A DNA stretch of 64,000 nucleotides from Hylemonella gracilis (lineage in GTDB: Bacteria > Pseudomonadota > Gammaproteobacteria > Burkholderiales > Burkholderiaceae_C): assembly GCF_004328645.1 (NCBI RefSeq), contig NZ_CP031395.1, positions 3,621,501 through 3,685,500 on the forward strand, given 5' to 3'. Each line of letters begins with the position of its first letter. The first letter of the stretch is position 1. Under the pieces are notes generated by a model. That model was not told where the DNA came from and did not search any database. It saw only the letters and a list, made by a program, of their open reading frames with translations. Made by a program: the position numbers and the translations under genes. This document shows, piece by piece, positions 58,759 through 64,000 of this stretch.

Positions 58759-59139
58759 ATGAAATCCGCACTCGAACTCCTGAAAGCCTATCTGGACAAC
58801 ATCCAGAGCCCACCCACCGCCGCCGCGCTCTTCGCGGACGACGGCATCCTGGAATTACCCACCGTCAACGCACACGCCACAGGCCCTGAGCAGGTCCAGG
58901 GCTTGGTGACTGGCCTACTCAAACGCATGCCCGACTTCCGCTTCAGAAACTTGACTGTCTGGATCGATACCCAAGACAAGGTATTCGCTGAGTATTCCGT
59001 CGAAACCCTCGTCGTCGACACCGGCAAGATCTACCGGCAAACCTATGCAGGTGTCTTGATCGCCGAGAACGGAAAGATCAAGCGCTTGCGCGAGGCGCTG
59101 GACACCGCGGCGGCTACAGTTGCCTTCAAGCAGGACTGA
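58759..59139 (+). CDS. SnoaL/NTF2-like protein
   Basis: A 126-residue protein of the SnoaL-like NTF2 fold: LLKAYLDNIQSPPTAAALFADDGILELP at the N-terminus and FAEYSVETLVVDTGKIYRQTYAGVLIAENGKIKRLREALD at the C-terminus. Family members act as isomerases or dehydratases or only bind ligands. It lies 47 bp after the SDR. Confidence 0.88.
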   Translation: MKSALELLKAYLDNIQSPPTAAALFADDGILELPTVNAHATGPEQVQGLVTGLLKRMPDFRFRNLTVWIDTQDKVFAEYSVETLVVDTGKIYRQTYAGVLIAENGKIKRLREALDTAAATVAFKQD

Positions 59140-59565
59140 CTGCAGACATCGGCGCGCAGGTCGGGTAATCAGCGAAGCTCGTCGCTCAACTCCTGGCTTC
59201 GCGCTTGAATTCGATCACGCTACAGATTGATCGCGGATCATGAGGGCCTAAGCAGATGCCGAGTTTTTTTGCCAGACGCCTTGAAAGGATTGTTTTCGAC
59301 TTCTCTGAAACAGTTCATGAAATCGATAGACCGCAAAGCCGCGCCAATGCTAGTTACTTGTTTTGATCGCCCCGGTTCCAATAGATACCTTCGCGCCTAA
59401 AACTGAGGCCCATAGGAGGTGCTATGAGCGACAACAGGTTGAGCGATCTTTTTGTCGTCGTCATATTTTTTCACTTTAGCGCGCATCGAGGACAGAAATA
59501 GACCTACATGGATGGGAGACTGACGTCATCGCGCCAACTTGGCCGACTTCAAATAAGCAGCAAAG
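59140..59565 (+). other. intergenic region with possible small ORF
   Basis: 426 bp between the SnoaL and VOC genes, A/T-richer than the surroundings. Apart from the 25-codon ORF at 59424-59501 no gene is seen. A T7 tract near 59265 has no convincing stem before it. Confidence 0.4.
59424..59501 (+). CDS. putative 25-residue membrane peptide
   Basis: An ATG preceded by a perfect AGGAGG (59414-59419, 4-nt spacing) opens a 25-codon frame whose centre is strongly hydrophobic (LFVVVIFFHF) between polar ends. It resembles small membrane peptides, including type I toxin-like ones. There is no homology evidence, and the frame may be accidental. Confidence 0.3.
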   Translation: MSDNRLSDLFVVVIFFHFSAHRGQK

Positions 59566-60021
59566 ATGTCCATCCAGACTACTACCCACCTCAACTTTTG
59601 TGGCGACGCGCGCCAGGCGCTGGCGTTCTACCAGTCCGTCTTCGGCGGCCACCTTGTCATCAAGACCTACGGAGATTTCAGCATGCCGGCCCACATGCCC
59701 GGCGCCGACAAGGTCGTGTTTGGTCTCGTCGCCGCCGAGAACGGTTTCCGGGTGATGGCCTATGACATCCCAGACCAGACCGCTGGTGGCATCGCCTCAG
59801 GCGGATCAACCCGCCGCGAGAACGGCAGCACGATCACCAACCAGGCTTTCTTTGTCTCGATCAGCGCCGACAACCTCAAAGAGGTAAAGGATTACTGGGA
59901 CGCGCTGTCCGTCGACGCCATGATTGTGGAGCCGCTCGCCGCATCGGCGTGGAGCGCAGGCTTCGGCATGCTCACGGACCGCTTCGGTGTGACCTGGGTC
60001 GCAAGCGTCACCGCTTCCTGA
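59566..60021 (+). CDS. VOC family protein, PhnB/YdcJ-like
   Basis: A 151-residue vicinal-oxygen-chelate protein of the PhnB-like group. It begins TTHLNFCGDARQALAFYQSVFGG and has GFGMLTDRFGVTWVASVT at the C-terminus. The role is unknown. It is the last intact gene of module 2, and the repeated element copy C follows about 200 bp later. Confidence 0.88.
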   Translation: MSIQTTTHLNFCGDARQALAFYQSVFGGHLVIKTYGDFSMPAHMPGADKVVFGLVAAENGFRVMAYDIPDQTAGGIASGGSTRRENGSTITNQAFFVSISADNLKEVKDYWDALSVDAMIVEPLAASAWSAGFGMLTDRFGVTWVASVTAS

Positions 60022-60632
60022 CTATCCGCCGTCGCTGTAAGGCCCCAATGTGCCCGCGCCGCGACGTGACCATCTCCAAATATGACTCCAGCCAAAGTCT
60101 TCACGACGGGTTCTCCGGAACACGTACGTCTTTTGTTCCATGGGGAAAATCACATCTCCTCGCCCCTGAAACCCTCTCTTTTGACCTTATGGGAACACTT
60201 ACGAGCCATTTACCTGCGTAGATCTGCTTCAGATTGCGCCACTGTTTCCTCGGTTTTTACTTCGATTCCTAACCGAGGGCGAGCCACCGCCTAGGCCGTC
60301 CGATGCACTAAGCGCTCGGCTGGGCAGACCTTCTCAAGCACGGTAACTCCTATGTCCTCTGTACCTACTCTCTTCGCGACACCCCTTGAGCTGTACCGTG
60401 TAATCGCTCGCGTATGGTCTGCAGACACATCGAGTCCGACCGGTGCATGGTCGCCATCCAATCGTGCGCAGAATCATTGCAGTTTCACCTCCTTGGTCGT
60501 GCAGGATTTCTTTGGCAGCGACATTCTCAGCACCAAGACTGCGGGCGGAATCCACTTCTACAACGTGAGGCGTGCCGTCGTTGTCTAGCGCTGATGCAAG
60601 ACTGTGGGCGCTGCCGTGCATCAGGCCATGGC
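60022..60632. other. 611-bp intergenic region
   Basis: No gene is supported. It holds the repeated hairpin element copy C at 60218-60280. Short open frames on both strands (about 80-95 codons near 60350-60620) have no recognisable family and no ribosome site. Base composition is lower in GC than in the core genes. It probably marks the end of the accessory block. Confidence 0.4.
60218..60280 (+). repeat. repeated hairpin element, copy C
   Basis: Its first 23 nt (60218-60240) are identical to copy B. The long stem CCTCGGTT (60248-60255) / AACCGAGG (60271-60278) starts 30 nt into the element, as in copy B. It lies about 197 bp after the VOC stop codon. Confidence 0.6.
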
Positions 60633-62081
60633 CTAGTCGTGCAAGGGAAAATTGACGTAAAAGCCTACCCCCCGCCCTTCCAACCCTTCTCCCAGGCGAA
60701 CCTCTCCACCCAAGCTCCGTGCAGCTTGCAGAACAATCGCCAAACCCAAGCCCGATCCTCGTTCGGTGCTACCGCTTCCCCGGTGAAAGCGCTCGAAGAC
60801 CCTGGGTTGATCAATCAGCGCAATGCCCGGCCCATCGTCCCGAACAGTCAGGTGCAGCCGATCGCCATCGATACGCAGTGCCACAGCCACGGCGCTGCCT
60901 CGCAGCTTTTTGCGACCCTCTGCGCCACCCGCATAGCGCACTGCGTTATCTACCAAGTTGTGCACGATCGACTCCAACGCCATCAAATCGAGCCGCGCCA
61001 AAAGAGTTTCTGGTGCATCCAAAGAAAGCTCGATTCGCTTCTCCATGGCTCGAGGTACAGCCTGTGCAAGGGCAGCACGCAACCAATGGGCGACATCAAT
61101 CTCACGCGGGACGGGGCGCTGAGCCTCATCGAATGCAGCCAAGTCCAATAACTGGTGGGCCAAATGCGAAGCGCGTTCAATGGCTTGTTCCAAGTGCGCC
61201 TGAGCCTGTGTGCGCTCGCTTTCGCTGTTGGCGCGTGCCATGACATGCGCCTGTGCAGTGATCACTGCCAGCGGCGTGCGAATCTCATGCGCGGCATCCT
61301 GCACAAAAGAGCGTTCACGTTCAACCTTGATGCGCAGTTGATTGAAGAGATGATCCAGCGACTGCTCCAGCGGCTTGAGTTCGCGGTGGCGAGCGTCAAA
61401 TCCAACAGGCTTCAGATCATCCGTGCTGCGTTCGGCGATGCGGGCAGCCAGTTGCTGCAGGGGCCATAGACCATTGCGCACAGACAACCAAACGGACAGC
61501 AACACAAACGGTGCGGACAGCAGCAGATAGGGCAGGATAAAGCGCGCGTTGTACGCAAGGAACGCCGCGTCCGTGCGTTTGGGTTCGATCACGCGCAAAT
61601 GCCAACGTGCACTATCCCCGGTGTAGATGCGATACATCGTGCCAACCGTTCTGGCTTCGGTGATAACGCCAACCGACTCAAGCGCAAATGGAGGAAGTGT
61701 CAGCGCTCGCAGGTCAGGGGATATGAAAATGGGTTGCCCAGAAGCGTCGTTCAACTCGTACAGCCAGGAACCCGGTGCCAGACCAATCTGGCGGCGCCGA
61801 ATATTGGTCCACTTATCGGTTGAAGCCATGACAGCCGCCGCATGTGTAGGGTCGGCGATGTCCTGCAGCGACATCAGCAGAGCATCGCCGAACTTTTTCA
61901 TGCTCGGCTCGTTCGTGATGGTCTGCTTGTAAGTAATGAAAATGTAAGCCAGCAAAACCGCCCACACCAGAACAAAGGCCAGCAACACTGACACCAGGGT
62001 GCGGCGCACCACCGTGGGCTCGGTGAGTCGGGCCCAGGCAGCGCGTAAAAGTTCCGTTCTTTGCGGGGTTACGGTAGTCAT
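60633..62081 (-). CDS. two-component sensor histidine kinase
   Basis: A 482-residue membrane kinase with two spans (about 28-50 and 187-207) and a periplasmic sensor domain between. HAMP, the H-box VQDAAHEIRTPLAVITAQAHV, the N-box LVDNAVRYAGG, and G-boxes VRDDGPGIAL and GSGLGLAIVLQ are present. It resembles QseC/TctE. It overlaps the response-regulator gene by 4 nt. Confidence 0.94.
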   Translation of the reverse strand: MTTVTPQRTELLRAAWARLTEPTVVRRTLVSVLLAFVLVWAVLLAYIFITYKQTITNEPSMKKFGDALLMSLQDIADPTHAAAVMASTDKWTNIRRRQIGLAPGSWLYELNDASGQPIFISPDLRALTLPPFALESVGVITEARTVGTMYRIYTGDSARWHLRVIEPKRTDAAFLAYNARFILPYLLLSAPFVLLSVWLSVRNGLWPLQQLAARIAERSTDDLKPVGFDARHRELKPLEQSLDHLFNQLRIKVERERSFVQDAAHEIRTPLAVITAQAHVMARANSESERTQAQAHLEQAIERASHLAHQLLDLAAFDEAQRPVPREIDVAHWLRAALAQAVPRAMEKRIELSLDAPETLLARLDLMALESIVHNLVDNAVRYAGGAEGRKKLRGSAVAVALRIDGDRLHLTVRDDGPGIALIDQPRVFERFHRGSGSTERGSGLGLAIVLQAARSLGGEVRLGEGLEGRGVGFYVNFPLHD

Positions 62082-62734
62082 GGTTGCAGCAGGTAACCAA
62101 CACCGCGCACGGTGCGGATCAATTCTGTTCCGATCTTGCGTCGAAGGTTGGAGACGTGTACTTCGACGGCGGCAAAGTCCATCGGTTCGCCCAGTGGATC
62201 CAAGCGATGTGACAGAACACTTTTTGACACCACAACCCCGGGTTCACGTGCCAGCTCCAACAACAACTGGAATTCGCGGGGTGAAAGTTCAAGCACAACG
62301 CCTCCGCGCTCCACCACATGGCGGCGTGGTTCGACGATCAGTTCTCCTAGTACCCAGCGTTCGCTGGCTTGACGTGCACTGCGACGCAGAACGGCACGAA
62401 TGCGCGACATCAGTTCTGCGGTGGAAAAAGGCTTGATCACGAAATCATCCGCGCCCCCATCGAGCCCAGCCAGGCGGTCATCCACGGCCGAGCGTGCAGT
62501 GATCATGATGATCGGTACTTTCTCCCCCTGAGAACGCCAGCGCTTCAGCAGGTCAAAACCACTGCCATCGGGCAAGGTCAAGTCAAGAAGCACGCAGTCG
62601 ATGGCGTTTTCATCCAGCTTGGTCGGGGCATCAAAAGCGCGGCGGAACCACTCGCTCGTCAGCCCTTCGACCTTCAGCGCGGACTGCAGTGCGCGACCTA
62701 GCTCCAGGTCGTCTTCGATCAGCAAGATGTGCAT
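62078..62734 (-). CDS. two-component response regulator, OmpR/PhoB family
   Basis: A 218-residue regulator. The receiver domain has phospho-acceptor D51 (VLLDLTLPDGSG) and FVIKPF. The winged-helix effector domain has LSPREFQLLLELAREPGVVVSKSVLSHRL and VSNLRRKIG. It resembles QseB/TctD. The ATG at 62734 is used. It is the first gene of the pair and diverges from the S9 peptidase gene, which may be its target. Confidence 0.95.
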   Translation of the reverse strand: MHILLIEDDLELGRALQSALKVEGLTSEWFRRAFDAPTKLDENAIDCVLLDLTLPDGSGFDLLKRWRSQGEKVPIIMITARSAVDDRLAGLDGGADDFVIKPFSTAELMSRIRAVLRRSARQASERWVLGELIVEPRRHVVERGGVVLELSPREFQLLLELAREPGVVVSKSVLSHRLDPLGEPMDFAAVEVHVSNLRRKIGTELIRTVRGVGYLLQP

Positions 62735-62798
62735 GACGTGATTGTGGCGCTGGCGATGCCACTGCATACGCCGAGTTTCTGTGTCTTTGGCTGATCTT

Positions 62799-62811
62799 AA
62801 GGTTGCGCCTT
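62799..62811. promoter_or_regulatory. candidate dyad in the divergent regulator/peptidase region
   Basis: AAGG-N5-CCTT, inside CTTAAGG, is the only visible symmetry in the 123 bp between the response-regulator and peptidase start codons. It might be a QseB/PmrA-type binding site. Confidence 0.2.
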
Positions 62812-62857
62812 GCACAATGCCCCGACGACAGGCTTCCACAAAGAACGGGTGAACCCT

Positions 62858-64000
62858 ATGAAGACACTCCGGAAAAGACATGCACTGCGACGTTGGTCGT
62901 ATGGTGTCGCGATGGCCGTCACGCTGACGGCTTTCACAGGCTGTGCCACCGGTCCTACGCATCCCGCGCTCATTGGGGCCGATTTGCCAGAGTTGATCCC
63001 GGTACGCGACTTCGTGGCCAGCCGGCAGTCCACGGGCGGGTATCAGGTGTCGCCCGACGGGAAGCGCATTGCCTGGTTCGGCACCGATGGTCTGGCACCC
63101 GCAGTATGGTTGCGATCCATCGATGGCGACGATGCCAAGGCGTTTCGCATCCGCGCGCGTTTTATCCGGTTCAGTGCAGACAGCCGTTGGCTGGCCATTA
63201 CGGCAGACCCCACCGGCGACGAGAACATGCGTATCTACGCAGGCCAAGTGGACGGCTCGGACACGAATCTTCGCGAATTGATGCATGCCCCGGGGTCTGT
63301 GACGCAGATATCGGAAGCTGTGGATGGTTCGTCCGACTTCATCGTCACATCCAATCAGCGCGACAGGAAGGTTTTTGACCTGTATGGCTTCAACCCTGCA
63401 AGCGGCACATCCATATTGCTGAGTCAAAACCCTGGCAATGTCACATGGTGGGGCGTTGATCGCACTGGAAGGTTGCGGGCACGCGCGCAGGTATTGGGCG
63501 ATCGAGGCGTGCTGGAGCGCCCGGGATCAGAGCCTGGTAGCTGGCTCACCGTAATCCAATGGAGCCGCTGGGATAGCCTTTCCATCTTCGGCATTCACGA
63601 GGAAGGACGCAAAGCCTGGGCTCTATCCAACCGAGGTCGTGACAAGCAGGCCTTGGTCCGGCTGGATCTGGTCAACGGAGAAGAGGAACAGGTGTTCGCA
63701 TCGCCCGATGTAGACCTCGACAACGTCACTCTGAGCCGACGAACACGCGAGCCTCTGGTGGCCTATTCCATGCCAGGCTATCCAGAACGCAAGGTATTCG
63801 ACCCTTCATTGGCAGCGCGCCTGTCCGCCCTGACGGGTGACCAAGCTGCGGAAGTATTGATCACCAGCACAGACCAAACCGACAAGATACTGACCGTCGC
63901 GGTAGCCACCGACCGGGGCACACGGAATTACTTGCTGAGGGATGGCCGTGAACCCCAGTTCCTTGGCGAGAACCGATTGAGCCTGATTGCCAAGGATTTA
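62858..64000 (+). CDS. S9 family peptidase-like lipoprotein, N-terminal part (cut by window edge)
   Basis: The frame is open from the ATG at 62858 to the window edge (381 codons). A basic N-terminus, a hydrophobic stretch and a lipobox (AFTGC) indicate a lipoprotein. STGGYQVSPDGKRIAWFGTDG, FIRFSADSRWLAITADPTGDEN and IFGIHEEGRKAWALSNRGRDKQALVRLDL are blades of a prolyl-oligopeptidase/DPP4-type beta-propeller. The catalytic Ser-Asp-His domain would follow beyond the window. Codon use is visibly less GC-rich than in the core genes. Confidence 0.85.
   Translation, partial: MKTLRKRHALRRWSYGVAMAVTLTAFTGCATGPTHPALIGADLPELIPVRDFVASRQSTGGYQVSPDGKRIAWFGTDGLAPAVWLRSIDGDDAKAFRIRARFIRFSADSRWLAITADPTGDENMRIYAGQVDGSDTNLRELMHAPGSVTQISEAVDGSSDFIVTSNQRDRKVFDLYGFNPASGTSILLSQNPGNVTWWGVDRTGRLRARAQVLGDRGVLERPGSEPGSWLTVIQWSRWDSLSIFGIHEEGRKAWALSNRGRDKQALVRLDLVNGEEEQVFASPDVDLDNVTLSRRTREPLVAYSMPGYPERKVFDPSLAARLSALTGDQAAEVLITSTDQTDKILTVAVATDRGTRNYLLRDGREPQFLGENRLSLIAKDL

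Noticed and set aside
53286..60280. Integron attC array as explanation of the repeated hairpins
   Set aside because: No GTTRRRY-type core sites or integrase gene are seen, and the cassettes carry their own regulators and promoters.
60334..60621. Possible 95-codon minus-strand gene
   Set aside because: No ribosome site, no family resemblance, and an overlapping frame of similar length on the other strand; treated as intergenic.

Overview
The window looks like chromosomal DNA of a betaproteobacterium, order Burkholderiales and most likely family Comamonadaceae. This is inferred from the high GC content, the folC / SPOR-protein / cvpA / purF / metZ order, a kynBUA operon and the general protein repertoire. 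No rRNA, CRISPR array, intact insertion sequence, phage gene or replication origin was seen. The window cuts a gene at each end: a small hydrophobic protein on the minus strand at position 1, and an S9-type peptidase lipoprotein on the plus strand at 64000.

Positions 1-12.5 kb are mostly minus-strand housekeeping genes. They comprise a ZIP metal transporter, an exported dienelactone-hydrolase-like protein, a Lys/Ala-rich exported peptide, a DUF3297 protein overlapping a flavin monooxygenase-like gene, and a lytic transglycosylase. A three-tRNA array (Ala-GGC, Glu-TTC, Asp-GTC) follows gltX, and its promoter overlaps the end of gltX. Upstream lies the compact folC-SPOR-cvpA-purF-metZ-gltX run. 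An ArsC/YffB-like gene diverges from folC with only 18 bp between the two start codons.

Positions 12.5-24.2 kb hold a TraF-like outer-membrane barrel protein with a duplicated CKGWLAC motif, ppnP, an argG-RidA pair behind a structured leader, a membrane fatty-acid desaturase, an RsmB/NOP-type rRNA methyltransferase, a DUF1801 protein, uvrD, a 3-hydroxyisobutyrate-dehydrogenase-like gene and a small membrane protein. Positions 24.5-30.8 kb carry two plus-strand uptake operons: an NMT1/SsuA-type ABC system ending in a nucleoside/nucleobase deaminase, and a polar amino-acid ABC system. An A/T-richer orphan lipoprotein gene follows, then rhlE.

Positions 34.5-52.9 kb contain kynB-kynU-kynA (tryptophan to anthranilate), an exported phytase-like esterase, and a sulfonate/taurine-type cluster (TauD-like dioxygenase, SBP, ATPase, permease, then a serine hydrolase). 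A cupin overlaps a 2-oxoglutarate amino-acid dioxygenase-like gene, and a VOC protein overlaps a tandem-domain HxlR regulator. A MarR-MFS-MATE operon diverges from a thioesterase-fabF operon across two palindromic operators. MAPEG and AhpD-like genes end the section.

Positions 53-60.6 kb look accessory. Two modules of similar layout follow each other, each a minus-strand LysR gene divergent from three or four plus-strand redox/detoxification genes: DUF1857, Old Yellow Enzyme and NmrA-like in the first; SDR, SnoaL and VOC in the second. An imperfect repeated hairpin element lies at each module boundary, about 3.4-3.5 kb apart. The second-module SDR is broken by a one-base deletion in a G run. 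Positions 60.6-64 kb carry a QseBC/TctDE-like two-component system divergent from the truncated S9 peptidase gene.

A recurring feature is a TACAAT/GACAAT hexamer 6-8 nt before the ATG, without a Shine-Dalgarno sequence, at seven gene starts. This suggests leaderless mRNAs.
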